A DNA stretch of 64,000 bases from positions 27,498,827 through 27,562,826 of the forward strand of contig JAIVEN010000004.1 in NCBI GenBank assembly GCA_026686845.1, given 5' to 3'. The notes under the pieces were generated by a model that saw only the letters and a list, made by a program, of their open reading frames with translations, did not search any database and was not told the origin of the DNA. Position numbers and translations under genes: made by a program. How positions within the stretch are numbered: the stretch's first letter is position 1; every line of letters begins with the position of its first letter. This DNA is from Adenanthera pavonina (Eukaryota > Streptophyta > Magnoliopsida > Fabales > Fabaceae). Shown here piece by piece: positions 25,901 to 37,500 of this stretch.

Positions 25901-27514
25901 GCCTTCTAAAAGAAAAAAGAAAGTCTTGCAACACTTTCTAAGGACAAGATTGTGTTGACTTTTGTAAATAAGTAGTATATTTACAAGCATGTGGTTTTTC
26001 TTTTTGAATGGAAAACACAATTTTGATTTTGATTTTAGTGAGCATTTCATGTGTTAGTAAATTTTGGATACACCTTTAGCTCCCTAACCGCGCACACATT
26101 CTCAACCTAATATGATCTCTTGTATGGTTTTCAATAATCCAGTTTAATTTTTTTTATTGTCAGAACTTCATAAGTATGTACATAGCATTATGTTCTTTAT
26201 GATAAATAACCTTAACTTGACATGTTTATTTGGTCATTTCCTAGGCTATAATTATAGTTGCTCGTCATGACTTGGGATCTTCACTTCAGTTGTTTGCATG
26301 CCCTTGTATTTGAGGATATGATCAACTTCTTTATTACATCTACTTTTCTTAAACTCATTCTCATTATAGCTATTATTCTACATTATAGCTAATTTAATTT
26401 GATAATTCAATTTGCTTGTTCAACCTTTTCAGTGTTTTACTATTATAATCCTGCTATCCTCATTGAATTTTTTAATTCTTCAATCCTTTAATGAAAAGTA
26501 CTATTTCCTATAAATAGAAATTTCTGCATACTCCTATATGCTTAAGCCCACCAAAAAATCCACTCTACAGTGCTAACCTGTAAAATGATCATGTTGCAGG
26601 CTTATTTGATTTCAAAAGGCTACTTATCAGGCATCACACATAGGTTCCTAAATTCATATTAACATTTAAAATGGGTTTTTTTTTCCTTCAAACTTAATAT
26701 TTGTCCACAAGATGGTCTTGTTTAAAGATATGTGCCTTTTAGAGTGCTGCCTGCTCAATTGTACTTGGGGAGTTTTTGAGTCAAGTAAAGTAGAAATTCT
26801 ATTTATGCTAAACAGATGGAGCTATACTCTTCCATCTTTCAATTTGTTAGATATCTTAGTGTTTTGTTTTCTAGCTCTTTGTAGTATTCTTGTCATTTAT
26901 TGCCTGCTTAGTTATTAATGGGATGCCACACATGGTAGATGGCAAAAAGTACTTGAACAATTAGAGTTGGTCTACCTTTTTTAGTGACTAGATTGAATAT
27001 AGTAAGGGCTATTGTTTGTTATTCTTTTGGCCATAGTTTAAATTTTCTTCTCACGTGATTGTAATGCTTTTAAATAAGCATGATCTTATATGAGTGCTAA
27101 ATAAGCATTGGACATGATACTACTCCATTTAAGTACATTTTATTATATGTGATGCTTCATTTTGCAATACTTTTTGGACACATATCATGCTTTCTACTCC
27201 CAAGAAGACATATATGAAGTCATAGAAGAATAAGCAAAGCATGTATTAAAAGAATGTAATTTATAGATTCTTTTTAATTTTTGAGACATTGTTTAGAGAT
27301 ATTTTGTGGTAACAATTTTATTTATTAGACATTTGTAAGTTGATATTAAAGATTAATAGTAATGGATATAAACTTTATTTGGGTAAAGTGTGTACTCTTT
27401 AATTTCTATACATGTATAATGAAATTCTTTGAATGGTTGGATTATTTGATTTTATATTGTCGGATTGGTTGAAACAGGATAGCAAGAAAGATAAAAAATT
27501 TATATCTAAAAAAA
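22911..27514. other. Interior of CACTA-2, gene-like texture but unidentified
   Basis: Looks like introns and small exons of a captured or resident gene: many T-rich tracts followed by AG, and short open stretches. One at about 24874-24978 (+) reads EKKLDVSTTTCHKVLEILGS and then SSPPKDVFYLSL; I do not recognise it. Another begins after TTTTTATTGCAG at about 23440. No transposase motif was found. Confidence 0.3.
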
Positions 27515-27823
27515 ATTAGTTTGGGGAACGTTTTAGCTTAAATAGGAATGTGCCCAAAGGCTAATATTTGGGCACACTTCCTATTAAGAAATGTTCTAGA
27601 AAACCAGTGTTAGGGACCATTTCAAACTAGGAAGCATGCCATAAAATTGTTATTCAGGAACATTTTCTAGTTGGAAATGTGCCCGAAGACCAGTCTTCAA
27701 GAACGATTCCAACAAAAAGTAAAGCGTTCCAGAATTTTTCAGGAATTGTCACATATGGAACATTTCAAAAACGTTCTGAAAGCCCAAAAACAAATGTCCT
27801 AGAAGCCCATTTCTATAGTAGTA
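27515..27823. repeat. Right subterminal repeats of CACTA-2
   Basis: Words GGGAACGTTTT, GAACATTTTC, AACGTTCTG and TGTGCCC repeat in both orientations up to the right terminus and match the left subterminal block. Confidence 0.7.
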
Positions 27824-27982
27824 TAGTAGCCGCAGCCTTAGCCCAGTTTTGGTGTCCTTTGGATGTTTTACGTTGCTATGATGCTTTGGAAGGTATAATT
27901 GAGATGTTTGGGCTGTGTTTGATCAGTTTTTGGAGTTTTTAGTCAAGTCAAAAGGTGTTTGGGAGTAAGTCGTTATAGATAA

Positions 27983-28127
27983 GCCCATTCATGTACATAT
28001 ATTGTCTTTTCTTCCTTGATATTATCCTTTCTTACTTTCTCTCTAAATATAACATGCAAGATTTACACTTCTCCAATCATCTCAGGTTTCAAATAACAAA
28101 TTGTTGAATATCGACTAATGTAAGAGC
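27983..28127 (+). promoter_or_regulatory. Proximal promoter and leader of the Kunitz gene
   Basis: Host sequence between the LTR target duplication and the Kunitz ATG. A TATA-like AAATATAA lies at 28045-28052, about 76 bp before the ATG, a normal spacing for a short plant leader. Everything further upstream was moved 21.3 kb away by the LTR/CACTA nest. Confidence 0.5.
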
Positions 28128-28730
28128 ATGAAGCCTTCAATGTCATTGATCACATCCCTTTCCTTCCTCCTTTGGTTTTCCTTTACCACTACTAAGCCAT
28201 CACGTGTCTTAGCTGTGGAGCAAGTGCTTGACATTAATGGAGATCCTCTTGTCCCAGGTCAATGGTACCATATGGTGTTAGCTGGTTGGGGAGCAGTAGG
28301 TGGTGGGGTTTCACCATGGCCACTTAGGAATCCTTCATGAGTATCTTCTGTTATCTTAATAGTCCTGGGTAGAGAGAGTGCTCTTCCTATGAGATTCCAA
28401 GTTCCATTCATATCCTCCAAGTGGGTGGCTGCTTCTAATGAATCAAGATCATCTTTATCATTTGTGAAGTTGGTTATTGGTGGTTCGGAAGACCATCTGG
28501 GTTTGACATTGGTGAGTGGCTATTTCCAGCTTGAGAGGTTCCCAGGGTTGACCTCAGCCTACAAGCTTATGTTTTGTCCCAAAAGCTCTGATAGTTCTTT
28601 AGGGACTACTTGTTATGATGTTGGGCTTGGTATAAGCAGGTAGCTGGCTTTGGGTACTGGAAATTGTATCTTCCCCATCGTATTTGTAAAAGCTAATATT
28701 GTTTCTAGTAATGGAAAGTCCATTATATGA
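28128..28730 (+). pseudogene. Kunitz-type protease inhibitor (STI/miraculin family), broken
   Basis: Intronless frame of 200 codons, the normal size for this secreted plant inhibitor family. Residues 1 to about 29 form a signal peptide (MKPSMSLITSLSFLLWFSF core). The Kunitz signature follows as VLDINGDPLVPGQWYHMVL, then a GGG turn. The C-terminal half has the typical order SKW, VIGGSEDHLGLTLVSGYFQL, YKLMFCPKSSDSSLGTTCYD (second disulphide pair) and a final PIVFVKA-like strand. Two in-frame stops interrupt it: TGA at 28338-28340 after PWPLRNPS, where relatives have the first conserved Cys (TGC/TGT to TGA fits), and TAG at 28641-28643 after GLGISR, before LALGTG. Reading frame is otherwise kept throughout, so decay is mild. 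At best a 70-residue truncated product could be made. Confidence 0.88.
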
Positions 28731-29712
28731 ATCAAGTAGCTAAAGAGACTAAGAGTATAAAAGCGATGTATGATTTCCCTTTGTGTGGCTCATATAATGT
28801 CACTAAATAAATGAGAGATCTGCATTGTTGTAATCTCCATTTTTTTTTCACATCCTCTGTTGTTGTATTATGTGTAATCAATCTTAAATAAATCACTATG
28901 TTTGTGAAATGTAGTATCTATTATTTGATCTTGAAAACTAAAAATTATAAACAATAAGTAAATACTTGCAAGAGAAAAACAGAAGCAAAATAGATAAAAA
29001 AGTAAAAGTTGATGGAAAAATAGCAATGAAATTGGTGGTCAATATATGTATTATTCTTTCTCTTACTAATCAAGAGAAACATAATTGCAAAATAATAACA
29101 TAATGCAAATTTAAAGAGTCATTTTTTGGGGGGAAAATTGGCCCTTCTACGGTAAAACTCCAAGAATTCAACACTTAGGTTTTATAATTTGTAATTTATA
29201 TATGATAAAATTACAACTAACCTTCGACTGTTTAACATGGAAAATTAAATTTATACCTTTTTTACCTTTTTGTCAACAAAATCTAGAAATTCAATGATAA
29301 GTTTCACAAATTGCAAGTTCAATGTGATAAATTCCTTCGTTTAATATGAAAGGCACAATTTAGTAATTAAACTATCCAAATTAATGACAACTAAGGAACT
29401 AAGGATTTATGGACTTTATGTTATTTATTTTCTAAGTGGGCGACTTGAATGCTATTATTATCTTTAGGACCTATGTGCCACTTTTCCTTCCATAATCATT
29501 GTGAATAGGTCAAAATCACCTTATAAATGCAATATATATATAGTTCATTTTAAGGAAAGTGGCCAAACGGAGTACGAGAGAGGAAGGGTGATTCCTTCCC
29601 ATGCGAATGTTTGAATGACAGAATTGGGTGGACATACTTCATTTGTCAAATAAAATTGCTAAACACGTGAGGGAAAGAGATATCCAAAGGCTGGAACACC
29701 ATCAATATTTTA
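28731..29712 (+). other. 3' flank of the Kunitz pseudogene
   Basis: Non-coding host DNA. Its first about 200 bp, with the TTTCCCTTTRTGTGGCT word and the AAATAAATC...GTTTGTGAAATG block, is repeated at 38600-38760, marking a second Kunitz copy. The rest is AT-rich without recognised genes. Confidence 0.6.
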
Positions 29713-29895
29713 TGGAACAACTCTTAGTATATTATCCTAGACTTAGTTTCGAGCTGACAAGAAGGATATTTGGTAATGTGTGCAGGACAGGAGGATCAGG
29801 ATGGAGGAAGAACAAAAAAGGAGACAGAAGCACTCCGCGTCGTGGTGAGAAGTAGGGCTGCTACATTGAGCAAGCTGAAACTAGGATTTTTTTTA

Positions 29896-32800
29896 TGTAA
29901 TATCCTGAAAATTTTAGATAGCATAAAATGTAAAAGGTTTTAGAAAAATCTGATGTATGTCAATGGATGCAAAAGAGAGCAAAAAGGCCAAATTTGGGGA
30001 CAAGGAAAGAAATTAAAAAATTATGATTATGTCCCTAACAATATGAAAAATTATGTTTATGTCCTTGACAATATGTAAAATTACATTTATGTCCCTAAAG
30101 ATATGAGAAATGACATCATGTCCCTGAGGGAAGTCTACATAAAGAGCTATAAATTCAAGGAAAATTATGACTAAGACTCGAAAAATTTTAAAAATCATAA
30201 ATTTGCCCTGGGTCAAGGGTAATTCTATAAATATGTAAAGTTACTATCAAAACTAAGCTCTCGACAGGACGAGTCCAATGACATATGGCACTAAGGGTTA
30301 ATAATTAACAATAAAAAAATAATTAGTGCTAAAAGTGAAAAAGTAACTTTATACTGATAAAACTGTTTTTTGATTTGCAAAAAAAAAAAGGACAAAAAGA
30401 AAAGTAGTTGGATACCTCAAAAGTAACTTTTTAAAGGCAATATAATAAAGTAATCCTAGGTACAAGTTCACCTTAATTTTATACAAGTAAAGTAAATTTA
30501 TACTGTAAAAGGTAACTTTATCAATTTGGGTAAAAAGTAACCGGTTCAAGACATATCAAGATAAGTAAATATCTAAAATTTTTGGACCAAAATGCCTTCC
30601 ATTTCATGCTCAACCACAGCACATGTTGGAATTCCATCATTTAATATTTTATGTCATTTTCTATAGAAAAATCAAGAAATTTCAAGAAGTAAAAGTGGCA
30701 AAATGTGATTGGCTTTTGTTATTTACATATACTACCTCCTTTGCACGAATTTAGGCCTAAGAAAAGAGAGGGAGAGCAGCTGAAAAACAGCAAGAAAAGA
30801 GGAGGAGGTGTGGTGAACAAGTGGATGAAAAAGGAAGAAGAAAATCCAAGAATCGGTAAAAATTTTCTTCCATGATCTCTTGTGATTTCATTCAAGTTTT
30901 GAGTAGTTTAGTATAGTTTGGGATGGGTTTATCCTCTCTTCTTAGGCTGTAAATTTCGTCGATGACCAAGGGTGTAAGGAAAGAAAGGATTTCTTGCATG
31001 AAATTGTAGAGAAAGTGTAAGAAAATACCAAAGGAACAAGTTTTAGTATGATGGAAAGCAAATTTTTGAAAATCATTTTCTTCCTCTCCAAACCCTTACT
31101 TTGATTAGTGTGTACGAGTGAGTAGAAGTTGGATTTTCATTGTTTTGATGTTAAAAATATATTCCTTGGGTTCAAATTAGTAAAAAACAAGTGTTGGACT
31201 CAAGAAAAACCCAAAGATAAACTATTTGAGTTTTAGGGTTTAAAAATGAGTTTTATGAGAAACATGAAGAATTAGATGACTTAGCATGGTTATATAATTA
31301 TTTCTAGGCTTGGGAAGATGTAAGGAAGTGCAAGCACAAGGATTCAAGTTTAAAGAGAAATTAGTAAAGCTCAAGGTAGTATTCTTGCCTTACTTTTATA
31401 TTTTGCATAATTATGTTTTATCCATATTTTATGAAATGATTGTATTACCATGTTGTTGCTTTGATTGTTTATTAGATTGGCTGACTGTTTATATAATGGG
31501 GGTTTTGCCCGGGATGTTATATTTTTAAGCCGTTATGCTGTTGAAAATTTTATAGCCAACATGGTATTTTCATATATTTTTAATGAATTGTGCATTGTTA
31601 TGAATGTTTTTTTATGAAATGTAATGATGTTTAAGCATGTGCAAGTTTATTACTGAGATGCCCAATCTCATTCTCCCAAAAACTAATCATGTTAGGCTTA
31701 AAGCAAGACAATGGAAGGAAGCTCAAAGAAAGGAGAAAGTAAAAAGATGCAAGTTGATGTTCATGGATTTGATTATATTTGCTCAATAAGCATGATTGTA
31801 TATGATATCTTGGCCATGTGTAATAATGTAATATGGAGCTATAAAGTGTATAGAAAAGTATGTTATGTATTATTGAGATATGATATGAATTATGATATGG
31901 AAATAAGATTGACGATATTATGTATGAATAATTACGACAAGTTATGATATGATCAATGTTAGAAAAGTCTACGTATGTTTCGTTAAACGAAGTGAGCTGA
32001 GATATGATTCCTCTAATTAAAGGATATGATGTATTATGATAAGATATTTTGTGTATTATTTGCCTCAATATGGTATGAAATATAGCCCATGGAAGTTAAA
32101 GATTAAAATTGGTAGGTATGTATGGATAAATCTATGTCCTAAGATTGACATGCCACTAGTTTGAATATATTTGGAGCTTTAGAATAACCGTTATGCTAAT
32201 TCCCGCAAAACTGTTCTAGTAGAAAATTGTCCTGACCCTAGATGATTTAAAAGGATGCTCTTTTTTGTACATGTTAAATAAATAGACAAAATAAATATGT
32301 ATAGAAAGTAGACATGCAGATCTTTCAAATAAAAACTATTTGAGTTTTAGGGTTTAAAAATGAGTTTTATGAGAATCATGAAGAATTAGATGACTTAGCA
32401 TGGTTATATAATTATTTTTAGGCTTGGGAAGATGTAAGGAAGTGCAAGCACAAGGATTCAAGTTTAAAGAGAAATTAGTAAAGCTCAAGGTAGTATTCTT
32501 GCCTTACTTTTATATTTTGCATAATTATGTTTTATCCATATTTTATGAAATGATTGTATTACCATGTTGTTGCTTTGATTGTTTATTAGATTGGCTGACT
32601 GTTTATATAATGGGGGTTTTGCCCGGGATGTTATATTTTTAAGCCGTTATGCTGTTGAAAATTTTATAGCCAACATGGTATTTTCATATATTTTTAATGA
32701 ATTGTGCATTGTTATGAATGATTTTTTATGAAATGTAATGATGTTTAAGCATGTGCAAGTTTATTACTGAGATGCCCAATCTCATCCTCCCAAAAACTAA

Positions 32801-33833
32801 TCATGTTAGGCTTAAAGCAAGACAATGGAAGGAAGCTCAAAGAAAGGAGAAAGTAAAGAGAAGCAAGTTGATGTTCATGGATTTGATTATATTTGCTCAA
32901 TAAGCATGATTGTATATGATATCTTGGCCATGTAATAATGTAATATGGAGCTATAAAGTGTATAGAAAAATATGTTATGTATTATTGAGATATGATATGA
33001 ATTATGATATGGAAATAAGATTGATGATATTATGTATGAATAATTATGACAAGTTATGATATGATCAATGCTAGAAAAGTCTACGTATGTTTCGTTAAAC
33101 GAAGTGAGCTGAGATATGATTCCTCTAATTAAAGGATATGATGTATTATGATAAGATATTTTGTGTATTATTTGCCTCAATATGGTATGAAATATAGCCC
33201 ATGGAAGTTAAAGATTAAAACTGGTAGGTATGTATGGATAAATCTATGTCTTAAGATTGACATGCCACTAGTTTGAATATATTTGGAGCTTTAGAATAAT
33301 CGTTATGCGAATTCCCACAAAACTATTCCAGTAGAAAATTATCCTGACCCTAGATGATTTAAAAGGATGCTCTTCTTTGTACATGTTAAATAAATAGACA
33401 AAATAAATATGTATAGAAAGTAGACATGCAGATCTTTCAAATAATATAAAGATAGTACAAAATAGCTCTGTGTATGTTGAGAAATGGATTTTTAAATTTA
33501 AGGGTCAGAAACAGGACAGAAACTAGAAACAGGGGAATGGATAGTAAATTAAAGAAATTAACAGTATGAATTGATTTGATGAAGTTCCAATTTCATATTT
33601 TTCCCATGAAAGTCAAGATATGCTCTATTTTTAGAGACTTTAATTATAGTGAAATGATTTTTTTGCATTTAGTAATGAATTTCTGAAATTTACTATGCAA
33701 TAGTGTGAATAGTGCACAAAAATGAAATTTTTAGTTTTGAGGTTTTTAGTTAGTTCAAGTTTTCAAGAGTCTCTTTAATATTTCCAAATGAGGCTCTATT
33801 CATGGGAAGAGTATCCAAAGATAAGATGTGATA
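29896..33833 (+). mobile_element. Solo LTR of a second family (LTR-B)
   Basis: Starts TGTAATATCCTGA at 29896 and ends GATGTGATA at 33833, flanked by the 5-bp duplication TTTTA (29891-29895 and 33834-33838). It aligns by eye with the 3' LTR at 51964-55023 over the start, the TATGGCACTRAGGGTTAAT block (near 30280 and 52308) and the CTTAAGATTGACATGCCACT-type block (near 32139, 33251 and 54430). Without its internal tandem duplication it would be about 2.82 kb, against 3.06 kb for the other copy. No interior follows. Confidence 0.8.
31219..33446 (+). repeat. Tandem duplication of 1,114 bp inside LTR-B
   Basis: Unit 1 is 31219-32332 and unit 2 is 32333-33446. They are almost identical over their whole length, with scattered single-base differences and a few small indels; both encode the same 72-codon frame at 31310 and 32424, exactly 1,114 bp apart. 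The LTR-B relative at 51964-55023 has only one unit. The duplication joint lies at TTTCAAATAAAAACTATT (about 32323-32340). Confidence 0.95.
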
Positions 33834-34545
33834 TTTTAGATAGAAGGGCTCAACACCGCGGCAACCTTATAGCCCATTGCAGTGCCAGTTGTCGAGAGTG
33901 TTTAAATCAGACGAATTTTAGTCATCGAAAGAGAAAGAGTTGAAAGGGGAAGAGGAGACCTTTGCTTTCTCTTTATTTCTCTGAACTTTGGGTTTGATTT
34001 TTGGACTCTAGGAGCTCCAATCTTTGGGATACTAGTTGGGTTGAATCCCATCGATTAAAATGGATGTAAAGGGATCAATGAAGTGTTGTTTAATGTTGTT
34101 GATGCTTGGGTATGAGTTTTTATGGGGAGTATGCATGATTTTTGTGGAAACCTAGGTTGATTATTGGTGAGGAAGTGTGAAATTCGAATTTGTATGTGTT
34201 AGCGTTTGAATGGTGGTTTAAGGTCCCTTGGCAGGTGTTTATGTTGTTAGAATCTTGGGTCAAGCTTAAGCAATGGAATTATGAGTTTTGGAGTGGTTGC
34301 GCATTTGATTAACCTAAGGTATTGTATAATTGTAGTGTTTTAATTGGATAATCAGAAGTGTTTGGCTCGTGTTGAGATGGTGGGTTTAGCCCGTGTGTGT
34401 GGTATCGACGATTTCAGGTAACTGAGTGTTTGTGTTTGCATGTTAATTGTTGATTGTATTTGTACCAATTTAAACCACGATATTGTTATATGTGTGGTTA
34501 TGATTTCTTTTACATATCATGGTATACACACGGCTAGATGAGGTA

Positions 34546-37500
34546 TGAATCTAGATTCCTGGCATAGACACTGGTTTAACTCAAATCCATCTTCGTATGA
34601 AGATTTTAGGATCTTGTGACTGATTTGGTCACTTTTTTTACTAGAACACACAACCAACCACTTCTAATTGCCACCAAAGGCCAATTGGCACCTAAGGACC
34701 ATTGCATAGGTCTTATTTGACATCACCAACTTGTCTAAGGAGATTTTATCCCAAAGAAACCAATTATCCAAGTTTTAACCCCCTTAAACCCCAAACTGGG
34801 CTTTTGGGCTATATGTCCATTTTGCACAACAGGGTCCTAGAAATCATAATAGGCTTACAAATAAGACACACATGATCAAAGGGACTTAGGTCACCAATCC
34901 CAAGCCTAATATCACCACACGTCACAGATTCGACATTTCACACCATACATGAAACATAACCAACATTCATCAAACCATTCACATAACTATAGGCCTATTA
35001 ATACCATAAAGGCCAAACACAAAGACAAGAGTACTAGGCCACAATCTATCCCTTCTCCAAAATGTACAAATATACTATAATACTTATAATTACACAGTCA
35101 CACAATGGCACTTTACTGAACACAAAACAAAGATAACAACGAGGAAGAATCCCTCAACACATACAAGTGCTTTCCATCTGTCCCCAAGTCCTCCCGAGTC
35201 TTCCCCTTGCTAGAGCTAGTTCCTTCACCTGGAAATTGTTAGCCATGGGATGAGACATACATCCCAGTAACTAAGGGTATATATATACATAAACATAATC
35301 ATACTTTCATGCCAATAATCATAAATAACTTATTGTCAATGTAATATGCATGATATGCAAACACCAATCCCCATCAATATATGGCTAGAACCGTGAGCTA
35401 GTTACCATAACAGGGTAACCTTAAGTAGTGGCCCCCTTCCAATGACCTATGATAGTCGATTCTGAGGTCATACCAGCTTACCTTCCAATGGTCATGACTC
35501 GGCCAAAAGCCAATGCACCAAAGGTCAGATCATGGTTTTCCTTCCCTTGAACCACCCGAATTGATGGCTATTTAGAAAAGGTACACCTTGAATTCACAGC
35601 CACCTAAGTTTCCCAACCATAGGATTGTTAGATATGCTGGCTTTCTAAAAGGGGGTGAATTAGGAAGATTAAAATTTTCTGCAAAACTTTAAGAAAGTGA
35701 GGAAAGCAAATGTGACAGTAAAATAAAGTATAAATGAGTAATCAGTAAAAATAGTAATAGAGAAAGGAAGACACAGATATTTATCCTGGTTCGGTCTCTC
35801 AATCTTGACTTACGTCCAGTCCCCAAGCCACCACTTGAGATTTTCCACTATCTTGCAAGAATTCAGTGGGCTTCTTGCAAATGTCATAGTATAGTGTTGA
35901 TGCTTTGTTTTAGAGCTCACACTTTCTCTCTTTGTACTCTAGCTAAGTGTTTTCCTAATCCCTTGTAATATCCCCTCACAAGAAAATTTTTCTTCCAGAT
36001 GAAGATAAGATTGTTTACAGTGAATAAACTCTCTTAATCAGAGTGTATATGAAAGTTGGAGTAAAAATATTGAAGTATGAATGAGTAAGAGACTTTAAGT
36101 AAATGATTTGGCAGAGTTTCAGTATATACAAGGTTAAAATCATTTTTCACAACTTCAAATCATGTTATATTTATAGATTTATGTCTTAACTATACATTAG
36201 AGACAAAATCTTTTTGTTGGAGAAGTTACCCAACGGTTACTCCGAAAAACTATCCGTTCACCAACTGCATTTAATGCTTCTGACACTCAAAGTTCAAATT
36301 TTGGTTAGCCAACAGACGAATTTCATAGAGACCGAAGGCTAAAGACTTCAACGTTGAACATTTGAAATTTATCTGTCATGAAGCAAAGTTCAAATTTTGG
36401 TCTTTGGAAAATGTTTCTATGTTGGAACATACGAATTTTCAAGTTTAAAGTTCTTCTGAAAAGTATGAACACTTGTTCCATTTTTGCAACAGTGCCTTTG
36501 AAATTCAAATTTTGATACTCAAAATTCGTTAGTCAGAGGGCAGTTCAATAAGGCACAATAGTTCAACTATTCGAAAATCGAATTTTCAAAATGCAAAGTT
36601 CGTCTGTCAGAGAGGCCTCTTTTCAGACTTAATATAAAATTTGAATTTCTGAATACTATCATTCGTATGTCAACATATCATTATAACAGACTCACACGCT
36701 TTGTTTCTGAACTTCAAATTTTCATGTTCAAAGTTCATCTGTCAGTGAGCCATTTTGATGTTCTTTCCAAACTCATTTTTTAGATGAACTTTGACATATG
36801 CTCAGACAAATTTTTCACTTTTCATAAGTCATATTTTGTCTGAAATTCAAATTTTCAAAAGCGAAAGTTAGTCTGTCAGAGAAGGCTCTTTTCAGACTTG
36901 TTCATTTTCAATGCGAAATTTGAATTTCCAAAGTCAAAGTTTAAATTTTCAAAACAGCATATCAGTATAAATGTTTCAAACTTTGTCTGTTAGTGGATGT
37001 TTTTCAAATATTCCATGGATTAACATAGAATCATAGTTTAAAAACATCTTTTTGCCAATTCAAAGTCTTTTACTCAATTTAACCATGGCTGTAGATTTTA
37101 CATCCATTCTTGTGTTGTTTTTCCTGAATTCCTCCACTTGAGATCATTTGTGCACCTTTGATATCTTCTCTCCAAGCTCTAGAAGTTGGTTTGGAATCAC
37201 CAAAACACTTGATTCAACAAGGATGACTATTTAGTGACTGGAATATTACAAGTTGCTTTGCCTGAACACAAGGCCTCGTGTGTTATTTAGCGGATTGGCA
37301 TGCCACGTGGTATATATAGCATAATTACCTAAACCATATGTCCCAGCAATATATCACTTGTGATAATGCCCAATGCATGCTAACATATCAACACATATAT
37401 CATTTCTATCATGCTAGTGTGCCGTGATGATGTATACAATAAGTAACGAGGTGTATCATCATCAACATAAATCAACAATCATCATATAAATGTTATTTCA

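Larger units (their letters stand above)
22195..27823. mobile_element. CACTA-2, 5.6-kb element without visible transposase
   Basis: The left end CACTACTATAGATTTGGGCT (22195) pairs with a right end ending TCTATAGTAGTA (27823); the outer 21 bp match at 18 positions when one end is inverted, the terminal G being changed to A on the right. TAG flanks both sides (22192-22194 and 27824-27826). Removing the element joins the LTR-A sequence cleanly (GATACTGTAG then TAGCCGCAGCC), as in the uninterrupted relative near 39430 on the other strand. Subterminal words near GGAACGTTTT and GGAACATTT occur at both ends. No TNP2 or Transposase_24 block was recognised inside, so it is probably non-autonomous. Confidence 0.85.
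6718..27977 (+). mobile_element. Solo LTR (family LTR-A) split by two CACTA elements
   Basis: The LTR starts TGTAATAACCCTC at 6718 and ends GTCGTTATA at 27977 (canonical end TGTTACA decayed). It is flanked by the 5-bp target duplication GATAA at 6713-6717 and 27978-27982. It consists of 6718-8743, 21859-22194 and 27824-27977, which sum to about 2.51 kb, close to the 2,483 bp of the intact relative at 39274-41756. Shared blocks include the GTAAGTGATTTCTACTC-like block near 7025, the CTGAGAC...TCTCACAC block near 8262 and the TTGGACAA...TCAAATGG block near 8704. No primer-binding site or coding interior follows, so it is a solo LTR left by LTR-LTR recombination of a gypsy element. Confidence 0.85.
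29713..34545 (+). mobile_element. LTR-A copy, partial, interrupted by a solo LTR-B
   Basis: The LTR start is decayed (TGGAACAACTCTTAG for TGTAACAACCCTCAG). It runs 29713-29895, is interrupted by LTR-B (29896-33833), and resumes at 33834 with the sequence expected from other copies (AGTTGTCGAGAG, the leader block to about 34545). It then meets LTR-A sequence in the opposite orientation, so its 3' part is missing or inverted. Confidence 0.65.

Noticed and set aside
29628..29855. 75-codon plus-strand frame as a small gene
   Set aside because: It crosses the start of an LTR-A copy at 29713, so the second half is transposon sequence.
31310..32642. Two identical 72-codon frames as a duplicated gene
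   Set aside because: They are copies made by the 1,114-bp tandem duplication inside an LTR; the protein has no recognisable features.
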